A stretch of DNA of 43,425 nucleotides from Acidobacteriota bacterium (GCA_016211085.1 JACQSY010000077.1:1-43425); one strand, 5' to 3'. Shown: positions 8,325-20,406, counted from the first letter of the stretch. Made by a program: numbers and translations. Notes: generated by a model from the letters alone, not told the origin.

Positions 8325-8567
8325 ATGGATTTTCGAGAGCAAGTGGAATCGGTTCTCGATAAAATCAGGCCCGCAGTTCAAATGGATGGCGGCGATATCG
8401 AACTGGTGGATGTAAACGAAGAAGAAAAAAGCGTCAAGATCCGCATGGTTGGTCATTGCGTCGGCTGCCCAAGCTCTCAGATGACATTGACTTACGGCAT
8501 TGAACAAGCGTTGAGAGAAGAGATCCCTGAGTTCGGTTTTCTCATTCCTATTTCCCCGTTTGAATAA
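8325..8567 (+). CDS. NifU-like (Nfu) Fe-S cluster scaffold domain protein
   Basis: 80 residues, a single Nfu domain. Seen: VLDKIRPAVQMDGGDIELVD at the start and the cluster-binding pair C45 and C48 in GHCVGCPSSQMTLTYGIE, the hallmark CxxC of the family. Nfu proteins carry a [4Fe-4S] cluster at a dimer interface and pass it to apo-proteins in the cytoplasm. AGGAG lies just upstream of ATG 8325, so the start is secure. A TAAAAT box at 8290-8295 may be its -10. The first 38 nt overlap the decayed reading frame of the IS remnant, so the gene now sits directly behind the debris of that element. A plausible intrinsic terminator follows at 8588. Confidence 0.92.
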   Translation: MDFREQVESVLDKIRPAVQMDGGDIELVDVNEEEKSVKIRMVGHCVGCPSSQMTLTYGIEQALREEIPEFGFLIPISPFE

Positions 8568-8587
8568 ACTTGTTCCCCGTGTCCCCT

Positions 8588-8614
8588 GCTGACTGACAAC
8601 TTTCAGCGTTTTTT
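8588..8614 (+). terminator. Candidate intrinsic terminator after the nfu gene
   Basis: GCTGA 8588-8592 pairs with TCAGC 8603-8607 across a 10-nt loop, followed by G and six T residues (8609-8614). The stem is short, so this is a moderate call. Confidence 0.45.
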
Positions 8615-8646
8615 CTTATCTTAGATGGTGCGGTGTCATAAGCGCT

Positions 8647-9195
8647 GTGTATGATGCGCTCAACGCCATTGAAGGTTTTTGGCCCATGGATTTTTCAGAA
8701 AATCACACCATTTTTTTTCGGAACCTTACCGGACGGGCCTTGACTCAGTCGTCGCTCTCCGATAAGGACCTCCTCCTTTACCTTTCCGATCTCCTGATCG
8801 ATTTCATGTACATCGATCACTTATACCGCCTGCGTGATGAGAAGGGCCGTCCTCTTGAGTACATCGTAGACATGTTGATGAAAGCTGAGGCGGCCGTGCC
8901 TCACGAAAAAAAATCCCACTACAAGCAGATCGGTGATTACAGTCTCTTCTTATTGGGAATGTTTCCCGAGAGCCTGAGCCGCGGCAAGAGGATGATTCCC
9001 CAGTCTTACTACGCTGACGCAGGCAAGCGTTCGTATATTACGGCCAGTGAGCTGGAGGGAGATTCTTACAACACCACTGTTTTCCGAAAACTGGCTGAAA
9101 AATTCGAGGGCTGCGTTTTGTCCTTGCACTGGGTCCGCGAATACAGCCATGATCCGTTCTACCAGTACATGTTTCGCCAATTCGGCGTGACGTGA
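8647..9195 (+). CDS. Hypothetical protein, unknown family
   Basis: 182 residues from GTG 8647. No signal peptide, no membrane segment. Dense in aromatic residues and Asp/Glu: EGFWPMDFSENHTIFFRNLT near the N-terminus, LLIDFMYIDHLYRLRDEKG around residue 60, and a C-terminal HDPFYQYMFRQFG. It looks like a folded, mostly helical cytoplasmic protein; I do not recognise the family. It lies between the nfu gene (terminator between them) and queG, whose own promoter-like box starts 30 nt after it, so it is probably a single-gene unit. Confidence 0.65.
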   Translation: MYDALNAIEGFWPMDFSENHTIFFRNLTGRALTQSSLSDKDLLLYLSDLLIDFMYIDHLYRLRDEKGRPLEYIVDMLMKAEAAVPHEKKSHYKQIGDYSLFLLGMFPESLSRGKRMIPQSYYADAGKRSYITASELEGDSYNTTVFRKLAEKFEGCVLSLHWVREYSHDPFYQYMFRQFGVT

Positions 9196-9244
9196 TTGCC
9201 ATTTAATCTCAGCAATCCGTACTTGCTATACTCAAACCCAAAGC

Positions 9245-10405
9245 ATGGTGTGTGCTGAAGAGCTCACCCGGCAGGTCAAGGACAAAGCTGGCGAACTGGG
9301 TTTTTCTGCAGTAGCGGTGACGCCTGCAGTTTGCGGACCAGAAGAGCTGTTTCTACAGTGGTTGGCCCGCGGCTATCACGGCGAAATGGCCTACATGGCG
9401 AGAAATCCCGCAAAACGGGTGGATCCCCGCCAGATCTTGCCCGGCGCGCGCTCAATTGTCTCAGCCGCGTTGAATTACCATCACCCTTATTCACTCCCTT
9501 ACCGCACACCGACGCGAGGTGCTATTTCGCGTTACGCGTCGGGGGAAGACTACCATGGTGTCCTGGAACAAAAGCTCTCATTGCTGCTGTCGTGGGTGAA
9601 ACAGATCAGACCAGGCAGCAACGGAAGATGCTCCGTTGATTCGGGAACGGTACTGGACAAATACTGGGCACAAAGAGCCGGCATCGGGTGGTTGGGAAAA
9701 CATACCAACGTCATTCGAAAAGGATTAGGTTCGTGGTTTTTTATCGGGGAATTGATCTTGGATTGCGAGATGGTTTACGACGTCCCGGCAGCAGACCATT
9801 GCGGTTCATGCCGGCGTTGCATCGATGCCTGTCCCACAGGGGCCATTGTTGAGCCTTATGTGCTCGACAGCCGCCGTTGTATTTCCTACCTGACCATCGA
9901 GCTGCGCGGAGACATTCCTGAGCACCTGCGTGAGCCGATGGGGAACTTAATTTTGGGATGTGATATCTGCCAGGATGTCTGTCCATGGAACAGGAAAGCT
10001 CCGGTCAGCCCGATGGAGGAATTTGCTCCGCTCCGGGAAAATCGTGCACCGGAATTACAGGAGCTTGCCCGCCTGAATCCGGAACAATTTCGTGCGCGCT
10101 TTAGAAATAGCGCCATCCGCCGCGCCAAGTGGAGCGGCCTGCTGCGCAACGTCGCCGTTGCTCTGGGCAATAGTAAAGACCCGCAGGTGCTTCCGGAACT
10201 TCGGCAGTTATTGAAATGTGAGGAACCCGTGGTGCGCCGGCATGCAGCCTGGGGACTTTATCAGCTCGGAGGCGAGGAAGCGTACCAAGCCATCCAGCAA
10301 CGAATCGCGGTGGAAACGGATCTTGAGACGCTTAAAACTTTAGAAAACCTCCTGTTCCGCCCATGGAATCCAGAAAAGTCCGCTCATGAACGACTTCAAT
10401 CTTGA
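9245..10405 (+). CDS. queG: Epoxyqueuosine reductase
   Basis: 386 residues, cobalamin-dependent reductase catalysing the last step of queuosine synthesis on tRNA (epoxyqueuosine to queuosine). Seen: the N-terminal reductase part with KTAHTN-like WLGKHTNVI; a bacterial ferredoxin fold with one cluster motif C186, C189, C192, C196 (CGSCRRCIDACPTGA) and the second cluster from C212, C239, C242 and C246 (CDICQDVCPWNR); then a C-terminal HEAT-like segment (RRHAAWGLYQLGGEEAYQAI). TATACT at 9227-9232 is a likely -10, giving a very short 5' leader. Its last 74 nt overlap the end of the convergent eRF1-like gene. Length and motifs are those of complete family members. Confidence 0.96.
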   Translation: MVCAEELTRQVKDKAGELGFSAVAVTPAVCGPEELFLQWLARGYHGEMAYMARNPAKRVDPRQILPGARSIVSAALNYHHPYSLPYRTPTRGAISRYASGEDYHGVLEQKLSLLLSWVKQIRPGSNGRCSVDSGTVLDKYWAQRAGIGWLGKHTNVIRKGLGSWFFIGELILDCEMVYDVPAADHCGSCRRCIDACPTGAIVEPYVLDSRRCISYLTIELRGDIPEHLREPMGNLILGCDICQDVCPWNRKAPVSPMEEFAPLRENRAPELQELARLNPEQFRARFRNSAIRRAKWSGLLRNVAVALGNSKDPQVLPELRQLLKCEEPVVRRHAAWGLYQLGGEEAYQAIQQRIAVETDLETLKTLENLLFRPWNPEKSAHERLQS

Positions 10406-11450
10406 CGTTCCTTGCTTCAGCCATTTTTTCCAAATGACTTCGCAGATCACCGACTTCCTCAATGGCTCCATTACAGTAGGTGCACCGGCTGCTCTTTCGG
10501 CCAAAGAAAAATCCGCATTTCTTGCAACGGAAGCAGCGGCCGTTTAAATTGCTGCTCACAACAATCCTGTCAAGCTTTCCCATTTGCAAATGGGAGAGAG
10601 TTTCCTCCACTCCCACCACCGCCTTGTAGTCGTGGGTCAGGCAGTCGTAAAGTTCCAGCACAACCTGGCCTGAGTCGCCCTGTTTCTCTATTTCCTTTTT
10701 CAGTCGGAGAACCACTTCAGAACTCGTGAGGTCGGCGGGTGCGTTTTGGACCAGCGAGACCTTTTTTTTCACCTCATGGGAAAGATGTTTGCGAAATTCA
10801 GAAACATTCTCCTGAGTGCCGAGCAGCGCAATGTTATCCGGCTTCTCTTTTCGCACGAATTTCTCGAGCAGGTCCGCCAGATCTTTCATGAAGTGTTGAA
10901 TAAGGTCATTGCGATGACGCTCGAACCGCTTCTGTGACCATCCTCCCATCTTGAAGCGGCCAGGCACCAGAGGGTCCTGCAGTTCGCGGCTTTCCAGAAT
11001 GTCGTAGAGGTAAACACTGTAGATCTTTCCGGAGTGTTGATCCAGTTGCACGATGCAATAATGCTGGTTTCCTTCCGCCAGTTCAATAAGTGCGTCCAGA
11101 CTGGGGGAGCGGCCGGCCGAAACTTTGTTCGGCAAGGGAACAGGGAGCTGAAAAGCACGATAAAAACTGCGCCCCGGACTCGCAAACAAAACCACGCCTC
11201 GAGTTTCCTCGTGGAGTTCTGCGGTGAGATAGCGGCGGAACCACTCTAGAGATTCCTTGAGCTGGCGCAAATCCTCAGTGGCATTGTGGTCACGGGATTC
11301 ACGCATCAGCTCACGCAACTTTTTGTTGAGAAAAGTTAAATGAGTCCTCCTCCCCTCCTGGTTCACAGTGGTGTTGAGGTAAACAGAAAGAAAAAGCGTG
11401 TCTCGCTCTTCGAGATCGAGCAGTTCCTGGAGGGCTTCCTCGAGTTTCAT
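10332..11450 (-). CDS. Bacterial archaeo-eukaryotic release factor-like protein (baeRF/Vms1 type)
   Basis: 372 residues from ATG 11450, which has a strong AGGAGGGG Shine-Dalgarno at 11455-11462. The order of parts is that of bacterial eRF1 homologues (probably baeRF family 10): an N-terminal helical/beta domain, GGWSQKRFERHR at residues 169-180, which occupies the place of the catalytic GGQ/GxxQ loop of eRF1 and Vms1/ANKZF1, an eRF1 domain 3-like middle (NIALLGTQENVSEFRKHL), and a zinc-ribbon insert with C309/C312 and C323/C326 (RCKKCGFF, RCTYCNG). The typical GG-x-GGFLKF tail is present. By family analogy it may release peptides from tRNA on stalled ribosomes, but that is inference. It overlaps queG tail-to-tail by 74 nt. 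Confidence 0.85.
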   Translation of the reverse strand: MKLEEALQELLDLEERDTLFLSVYLNTTVNQEGRRTHLTFLNKKLRELMRESRDHNATEDLRQLKESLEWFRRYLTAELHEETRGVVLFASPGRSFYRAFQLPVPLPNKVSAGRSPSLDALIELAEGNQHYCIVQLDQHSGKIYSVYLYDILESRELQDPLVPGRFKMGGWSQKRFERHRNDLIQHFMKDLADLLEKFVRKEKPDNIALLGTQENVSEFRKHLSHEVKKKVSLVQNAPADLTSSEVVLRLKKEIEKQGDSGQVVLELYDCLTHDYKAVVGVEETLSHLQMGKLDRIVVSSNLNGRCFRCKKCGFFFGRKSSRCTYCNGAIEEVGDLRSHLEKMAEARNVKIEVVHERTFLDSMGGTGGFLKF

Positions 11451-11556
11451 GCTGCCCCTCCTGTGATAAATGGTGGTTTCCCTAGCCCGATTATACAACA
11501 GTCAAGAAGCGTGCAGGAGAGACAATTAGAGCATTGGCTCATGCTAAAATAACGGC

Positions 11557-12813
11557 GTGAAAGACGTCTTAGGCATCGTCCTTGGCGGGGGGAAAGGAAC
11601 GCGTCTTTTCCCGTTGACTCTGGTACGATCCAAGCCGGCGGTTCCACTGGGCGGAAAATACCGCATCATCGATATCCCCATTACCAACTGTTTGAACTCC
11701 GATGTGAACAAGATTTTTGTGCTGACCCAGTACAACTCCGCGTCTTTAAACCGCCACATTACACAGACCTACAAGTTTGGCACCTTCTCGGAAGGCTTCG
11801 TGGACATTCTTGCTGCCGAACAGACGCCGGAAAGCGCCCATTGGTTTCAGGGAACCGCAGACGCAGTCCGGCAGACGCTTCGTCATTTCTTGAACTACAA
11901 CGCCCGCGACATTCTGGTTCTTGCAGGCGATCAGCTGTACCGTCTTGACTTCCGCCTTTTGCGGGAGCAGCACCGGGAACGTAAGGCGGATATCACCGTC
12001 TGCGTCCGCCCGGTGGAGATTGAACAGGCTTCACGCTTTGGAATCCTCAAGATGAACAGTGATTTTCGCATCTCAGAATTCCATGAGAAACCAACCGACA
12101 AGAAATTGATCCAAAACCTGCAGCTTGAACGCACTGCTTTGAGACGAATGGGGCTGGATGAGAACCGCCCTTTAATGTCTTCCATGGGAATCTACATGTT
12201 CCGTACAGAGGTATTGGTGGACGTCTTGAAAGATGAAACAACGAATGATTTTGGCCGCGACGTCATCCCGGCTGCGCTCTCAAGCCATTCAGTAGTGGGC
12301 TATGTTTTCAGCGGTTACTGGGAAGATATTGGAACCATAGGTTCCTTCTACAGGGCCAACATGGATTTGACTACCCCCAACCCGTCTTTTAACCTTTATG
12401 ACTCCGGCTTTCCAATCTATACGCGTCCCCGTTTTCTTCCGGCCAGCCGGATTGAGAACTGCCGCATCGAGCAAAGTATCATCTCTGAAGGATGCTCGAT
12501 TGCAAACTCCCATATTTCGCACTCTGTCATTGGAATTCGAAGCGTGATCCGAGAAAATACGCGCCTTTTAAATACGCTGATGATGGGTGCGGATTTTTAC
12601 GAAGCGGACGGCGCCTGCAGCATCCCGGTCGGAATTGGCGCTAACACCCACATTCAGGATGCTATTATCGACAAGAATGTCCGGATCGGTGACTGCGTTC
12701 ACATTGTCAATGAGAAGAAACTAAGGGAACACGACGGGGGAAATTACTTCATAAGAGAAGGGATTGTGATCATTCCCAAGAACGCTGTGATGGAGCCGGG
12801 AACCCGAATTTAG
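11557..12813 (+). CDS. glgC: Glucose-1-phosphate adenylyltransferase
   Basis: 418 residues, GTG start. Makes ADP-glucose from glucose-1-phosphate and ATP for glycogen synthesis. Seen: nucleotide-binding loop LGGGKGTRLFPLT, KPAVPLGGKYRIIDIPITNC, FQGTADAVRQTL, the metal-binding LAGDQLYRLD, EFHEKPTDKK, the sugar-binding SMGIYMFRTEVL and FGRDVIP, GYWEDIGTI, and a C-terminal left-handed beta-helix from about residue 300. All active-site motifs of the family are intact. TAAAAT at 11545-11550 ends 6 nt before the GTG, which suggests a leaderless transcript. No other glycogen genes lie nearby. The head-to-head neighbour is the eRF1-like gene. Confidence 0.96.
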   Translation: MKDVLGIVLGGGKGTRLFPLTLVRSKPAVPLGGKYRIIDIPITNCLNSDVNKIFVLTQYNSASLNRHITQTYKFGTFSEGFVDILAAEQTPESAHWFQGTADAVRQTLRHFLNYNARDILVLAGDQLYRLDFRLLREQHRERKADITVCVRPVEIEQASRFGILKMNSDFRISEFHEKPTDKKLIQNLQLERTALRRMGLDENRPLMSSMGIYMFRTEVLVDVLKDETTNDFGRDVIPAALSSHSVVGYVFSGYWEDIGTIGSFYRANMDLTTPNPSFNLYDSGFPIYTRPRFLPASRIENCRIEQSIISEGCSIANSHISHSVIGIRSVIRENTRLLNTLMMGADFYEADGACSIPVGIGANTHIQDAIIDKNVRIGDCVHIVNEKKLREHDGGNYFIREGIVIIPKNAVMEPGTRI

Positions 12814-12897
12814 TGTCGGGTCGTCGCTTCGGAATCAGGCCGTCTCGCCGCACAAAATTCAACGGATTTGGAGGGAGGGCCACGAGGAGTTCCCGGG

Positions 12898-13296
12898 TCA
12901 TTTTGGTGGCTGTTCCTTTGTTTCGCGTGACGGGTTCACGTCATGGCTGAGAGTGTCAAAAACTTCACCTACGAACTCGGCGGACTGGGTCCACGCCTTT
13001 AAGATTTTGCCCGTTTCCGGATCCCGGTACCACGACTCGCCCCAGGTCTTGTGATGATCGAACAGCCAGTTGACGATCTGCCCCTTTTCGTAAGCCATCC
13101 GCGCGGGAACGGCTTCCACTTCGCGCAGTGTTTCCGCGGGATCTTCACAGATCAGCAGCAAAAGTCGCGCCTCGGGAACTTCCTTTTCACATTTCGAATC
13201 ACTGTAAAACGTTAGTCCGGCATGGAGGATTCGGAAAGGGCTGATGGGTCGAAGTGCTGTGGTCTTGGGCTGCGAGGTCTTTATCGATGAACTCAT
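12898..13296 (-). CDS. Hypothetical protein
   Basis: 132 residues from ATG 13296. An earlier in-frame GTG at 13326 is possible, but it lies inside a TAAAAT-like -10 box (13317-13322 on this strand), so the later ATG is preferred. The protein has no membrane segment. Features seen: ARLLLLICEDPAETLREVEA near the middle and an aromatic stretch, WLFDHHKTWGESWYRDPETG. I do not recognise a family. It is transcribed divergently from the ATP synthase operon and convergently with glgC (ends 84 nt apart). Confidence 0.55.
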   Translation of the reverse strand: MSSSIKTSQPKTTALRPISPFRILHAGLTFYSDSKCEKEVPEARLLLLICEDPAETLREVEAVPARMAYEKGQIVNWLFDHHKTWGESWYRDPETGKILKAWTQSAEFVGEVFDTLSHDVNPSRETKEQPPK

Positions 13297-13350
13297 ATTC
13301 CCGAAAACGGTTGAGTATTTTAACACATGGTTTGCGTCAGGTCGCGCTCC

Positions 13351-13380
13351 TTGACCGTTCCAATGAATACATGCTAAAAA
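13351..13380 (+). promoter_or_regulatory. Candidate promoter for the ATP synthase operon
   Basis: TTGACC at 13351-13356 and TAAAAA at 13375-13380 with an 18-nt spacer, about 50 nt before the first gene (ATG 13430). A second TTGACA at 13390-13395 has no good -10 partner. Confidence 0.35.
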
Positions 13381-13429
13381 ACATACTTTTTGACAATGGG
13401 TCTAGAGCGGAAGCCGTCCTTTAAAGTTA

Positions 13430-13852
13430 ATGATTAACGTAGATTGGACCCTGCCGGTGGCGGCAGGGATATTTATAGTTACTTTGGTTGCCCTCAACCA
13501 ACTTCTCTTCAAGCCTCTGTTCCGCGTTCTGGAGGAGCGTAAATCCAATACTTCCGACCAGCGCAATTTAGCGCAGAGCATCCTATTACAGTATCAGTCT
13601 CTTCACGATCATTATCTGGAAAAGCTAAAGACAGAACGCCAGATAGGTTATAAGCTGGCTGAATCCGTCCGTGAAGACGCGCTCCAGCAACGCCAGGCGC
13701 GGCTCATGGAGGCTCGCCAAAAAGCAGAGGCGCTGGTCGATGAGGCCAGATTGCAAGTTCACAGCGAACTGGAGACTGCGCGTGGACAACTTCGTAGTGA
13801 AGTGGATGAGATCGCCAGAAGTATCGCATCCAAGATTCTCGGCCGAGTTTGA
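13430..13852 (+). CDS. F0F1 ATP synthase subunit b' (second b-type stalk subunit)
   Basis: 140 residues. One N-terminal membrane helix (residues about 8-30, VAAGIFIVTLVALNQLLFKP) and then a long charged coiled coil (RQARLMEARQKAEALVDEA) ending SIASKILGRV. This is the b/b' peripheral-stalk architecture; with a separate b subunit encoded next door it is best called b'. It holds F1 still against the rotating c-ring. First gene of the operon; no Shine-Dalgarno precedes ATG 13430. The gap to the next gene is 67 nt. No a or c subunit gene lies upstream within this window. Confidence 0.88.
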   Translation: MINVDWTLPVAAGIFIVTLVALNQLLFKPLFRVLEERKSNTSDQRNLAQSILLQYQSLHDHYLEKLKTERQIGYKLAESVREDALQQRQARLMEARQKAEALVDEARLQVHSELETARGQLRSEVDEIARSIASKILGRV

Positions 13853-13919
13853 GGCGGCAACACGCGAGGCCGGAGTCGTCTTAAGTTAAGCGCATTCGTC
13901 AGTGGGAGAGCAGGTTCCG

Positions 13920-14503
13920 ATGAAAAAAATGGCCGTCCTGACCTTGGCTTTTTGTTGCATGATGCTGTGGGTGGCGCAGCCGGCCAGCGCTGCTGAAGAG
14001 GCAGGGCCGGGGTGGGGCATATGGGAAGGGATCGGCCGCTTCATCAATCTTTTTATTCTTTTCGGGGTCATCTTTTATTTCACCCGAGAGCCTTTGAAAA
14101 ACTTCTTTGATCAGCGCAAGCAGCAAATTCAGCAGGATATTCAGGAGTCGCGAAGGATACGTGAAGACGCCCAGCAGCGGCTAGCAACCATGGAAGAGAA
14201 GATGAAGAGTCTTGATCAGGAACTGGTCGGCTTGCGCAGCGAATCGGAAAAAGAGGCCCGCATGGAGTACCGCCGCATTGTGGAGCAGAGCGAGCGGGAT
14301 GCCGAAAAAATCATGGCTGCTGCTGAAAGAGAGATTCAAGGTTTGATCCGGACAGCGCGCAAGCAGCTTCGCGAGGATGCCGCAGAACTGTCGGTCCGGC
14401 TCGCCAAGGAACGGCTGCAGTCGGAATTTACCGCTGCGGACCAGCGCCGCGTCGTGGACCGGTTTTTTCTGAGCATTGATCCTGCAGCACGGAGAGAAAG
14501 CTC

Positions 14504-14507
<4 letters not shown>
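13920..14507 (+). CDS. atpF: F0F1 ATP synthase subunit b
   Basis: 195 residues from ATG 13920, with GGGAG 10-15 nt upstream. An earlier GTG (13902) would only add six residues. The N-terminus looks like a cleavable signal peptide (MKKMAVLTLAFCCMMLWVAQ, then PASA), followed by a second hydrophobic helix at about residues 36-58 (FINLFILFGVIFYFTREPL) and a long coiled coil (RKQQIQQDIQESRRIREDA). Subunit b proteins with such a leader occur in deltaproteobacteria and related phyla. It forms the peripheral stalk with b'. The stop overlaps the atpH start (ATGA at 14504-14507). Confidence 0.92.
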
Positions 14508-16608
<2,101 letters not shown>

Positions 16609-16616
16609 ATCGAGTT

Positions 16617-17492
16617 ATGCCAGGTGGAAACATCCTCGACGTCCGCAGACGCGTTCGTTCCGTAAAAAACATCCAGCAGATCACTCGGGCAATGAAGTTT
16701 GTCGCAGCATCAAAATTGAGGAGGGCGCAGGACCGTATTTTTGCAGCCCGCCCATACGCTCAGAGGATGCTGGCAGTTTTGAATTCGCTGGCGACCCGTG
16801 TCGACCCTTCACAGCATCCGCTGCTGACTGAGCGCGAAACACGGAAGGCAATGCTGGTGGTCCTCACGGCCGATAAGGGTCTTTGTGGCGCTTTCAATAA
16901 CAACATCATCAAGCGTGCGACACAGTACATCGAAGAAGAACGCCTGAACGAGGCGCTCACCCTGACGCTGGTGGGACGCAAAGGAGTAGATTGGTTTCGA
17001 CGACGTCGCTGGCCGGTGCGTCATCAATATGTGAACATCATGAGCCGCGTGGAGTATCGCTACGCCCAGGAAATTGCGCAAAGCCTCATCAATTACTATG
17101 CCAGTAGTGATCTGGACGCTGTCTACTTGGTTTATAACGAATTTAAATCCGTCATTCAACAGCGGGTGGTGGTCGAACCGCTACTCCCCATACGGCGGCT
17201 GGAAGGTGAATCCCATGTGGTTTTTCTCGATTACATCTATGAACAGCCTCCGCAAGTTATTTTTGACCGGCTGCTGCCACGACATGTCGAGACTCAGGTG
17301 TTCCGAGCCATGCTGGAATCGGAGGCGGCAGAACATGGGGCCCGAATGACGGCGATGGACGCAGCCACACGAAATGCCAAAGAGATGATTGAGAGCCTCA
17401 CGCTTCATATGAACCGGTTGCGCCAGGCAAAGATCACCAAAGAGCTCATCGAGATTGTTAGCGGAGCAGACGCCTTGAAAGGAGCCGAATGA
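16617..17492 (+). CDS. atpG: F0F1 ATP synthase subunit gamma
   Basis: 291 residues, the rotating central shaft. Seen: the N-terminal helix RRRVRSVKNIQQITRAMKFV with AASKLRRAQ, the Rossmann-like middle with VVLTADKGLCGAFNNNI, and the C-terminal helix SEAAEHGARMTAMDAATRNA followed by NRLRQAKITKELIEIVSGA. These are all conserved positions of the family. The gene is followed by an unusually long 181-nt gap before atpD. Confidence 0.97.
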   Translation: MPGGNILDVRRRVRSVKNIQQITRAMKFVAASKLRRAQDRIFAARPYAQRMLAVLNSLATRVDPSQHPLLTERETRKAMLVVLTADKGLCGAFNNNIIKRATQYIEEERLNEALTLTLVGRKGVDWFRRRRWPVRHQYVNIMSRVEYRYAQEIAQSLINYYASSDLDAVYLVYNEFKSVIQQRVVVEPLLPIRRLEGESHVVFLDYIYEQPPQVIFDRLLPRHVETQVFRAMLESEAAEHGARMTAMDAATRNAKEMIESLTLHMNRLRQAKITKELIEIVSGADALKGAE

Positions 17493-19095
<1,603 letters not shown>

Positions 19096-19160
19096 CGCCG
19101 GTTTATGAGTCGGTGGCCGGTGATGATTGGGCGATGCCGTTCTGACGAAGAAGAGGAACC

Positions 19161-19583
19161 ATGGCTGAGGATTTGCCAAAATCTATTCACCTGACTATCG
19201 TTACCCCGGATCGGCTTCTCTTTAACGGCGAGGTCGACGCGGTAACCGTCCCTGGATTAAGAGGATACCTGGGCATCTTGCCGGGTCATGCGCCTCTTTT
19301 ATCGGAATTACGGGTGGGGATGATCTCGCTGGTTCAGGAAGGACGCGAAAATCATCTCTTTTGCACCTGGGGCTTTGTCGAGGTTCTCCCGGATCGCGTC
19401 TCCGTCCTGGTTGAGCAGGCGGAACTGCCGGAGGAAATCGACCCGGAGAAAGCCAAGGTTGAGAAGGAAAGAGCGGAGCTCTTGCTTCGATCGAAGGATC
19501 CCAAGACTAATTACGAGCAGGCACTGTTTGCTCTGGAGGAGGCAGTCAACCGTATTCAGGTGGCTTCCCGGCGCACCGCGTGA
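19161..19583 (+). CDS. atpC: F0F1 ATP synthase subunit epsilon
   Basis: 140 residues. N-terminal beta sandwich (LTIVTPDRLLFNGEVDAVTV, GYLGILPGHAPLLSELRVG) and a C-terminal helical hairpin, the regulatory part that can inhibit ATP hydrolysis. GAAGAAGAGG lies before ATG 19161. Last gene of the operon; a weak GAGGA/TCCTC hairpin overlaps its stop, but there is no convincing terminator before the tRNA. Confidence 0.95.
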   Translation: MAEDLPKSIHLTIVTPDRLLFNGEVDAVTVPGLRGYLGILPGHAPLLSELRVGMISLVQEGRENHLFCTWGFVEVLPDRVSVLVEQAELPEEIDPEKAKVEKERAELLLRSKDPKTNYEQALFALEEAVNRIQVASRRTA

Positions 19584-19689
19584 GGACTCAAAAATCCTCT
19601 TGAATACTTACCCAGCTGCGGTTCTTCCTTTCCTGCACGGCTTTTTCTGACTTAACTCTGCTCGGGGCACCCGTGGGCTGGGGAACTGC

Positions 19690-19695
19690 TATAAT
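19690..19695 (+). promoter_or_regulatory. -10 box of the tRNA-Gln gene
   Basis: A perfect TATAAT, about 22 nt before the tRNA 5' end. The matching -35 position (19667-19672) is not close to TTGACA, so only the -10 is supported. Confidence 0.5.
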
Positions 19696-19717
19696 AAAAA
19701 TTTTTTGCCGGTTTTGC

Positions 19718-19791
19718 TGGGGGATGGTGTAACGGCAACACGCGTGGCTCTGGACCACGTTATCGGGGTTCGAATCCCTGTCCCCCAGCCA
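19718..19791 (+). tRNA. tRNA-Gln (anticodon CTG), CCA encoded
   Basis: A complete cloverleaf can be drawn. Acceptor stem TGGGGGA (19718-19724) with TCCCCCA (19781-19787); D stem GTGT/ACAC; anticodon stem CGTGG (19743-19747) with CCACG (19755-19759) and loop CTCTGGA, giving anticodon CTG at 19750-19752; T stem CGGGG/CCCTG (one G-T pair) with the TTCGAAT loop. Discriminator G 19788 is followed by an encoded CCA (19789-19791), then a run of seven T residues within AATTTTTTTG that may end transcription. It reads CAG codons for glutamine. Confidence 0.97.
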
Positions 19792-20007
19792 ATTTTTTTG
19801 AGGGGCGGTTTTAGCGACCAAGTCGAAGGGCGACTGAAAAAACAAACAGTTCGGTCATTGAGCAGAAAGTTCGAGCCGCAATTTTTGAGAAAGGCTTTCT
19901 GGGCGGGGTACTTCTGGAACCTCCCAAGTCTATGAGCCTACAAGCCACGACCTACCCGGCAAACATGGGCGATCGTATTTAAGAAAGCTATAAGACGGAT
20001 GTGGTTT

Positions 20008-20406
20008 TTAAAGCCATATTACCTTGATATCTTTTTCGACTTCCCTAAATTCCGGATCCCCGGTATAAACATCCGCTTTCTTTTGCTTTGCTAATGCCAC
20101 AGCAAAACAATCGGCTAGGGACATCTTCTTGGAAGCCTTGATCTCACCGGCGAGTTCGGCTAGAGCCTGATCTGCAGGAACGATTTCAATCGGTAGACCG
20201 AGCAGTTTTGAGCGTGTTCCCTCCCATTGTGTCCTGCCGACTTTCCGCTCGATCATATATCGAACCTCTGCCCAGTTTGGAACAGCGATAAACACCATAT
20301 GGTCCACCTCAGCAGCCTTCTCAAGAAGTCCAGCGACTCTTTCTGACCCCTTTTCATTGAAAAGAAATGCTAGGACAGCATAGCTATCGAGCACCGAATT
20401 TCTCAA
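20008..20406 (-). CDS. vapC: VapC-type PIN-domain toxin
   Basis: 132 residues. PIN-domain ribonuclease with the four acidic metal-binding residues in place: D7 (SVLDSYAVLAFL), E47 (NWAEVRYM), D99 (MSLADCFAVALA) and D117 (VYTGDPEF). Family members cleave tRNA or rRNA and stop growth when freed from the antitoxin. It overlaps the upstream antitoxin gene by 23 nt, the normal antitoxin-then-toxin order, so expression is coupled. Complete length for the family. RNA target unknown. Confidence 0.92.
   Translation of the reverse strand: MRNSVLDSYAVLAFLFNEKGSERVAGLLEKAAEVDHMVFIAVPNWAEVRYMIERKVGRTQWEGTRSKLLGLPIEIVPADQALAELAGEIKASKKMSLADCFAVALAKQKKADVYTGDPEFREVEKDIKVIWL

Noticed and set aside
19792-20007. 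Integration site or element next to the tRNA gene
   Set aside because: No integrase, no repeat of the tRNA 3' end within the window; the toxin-antitoxin pair alone is not enough to call an island.
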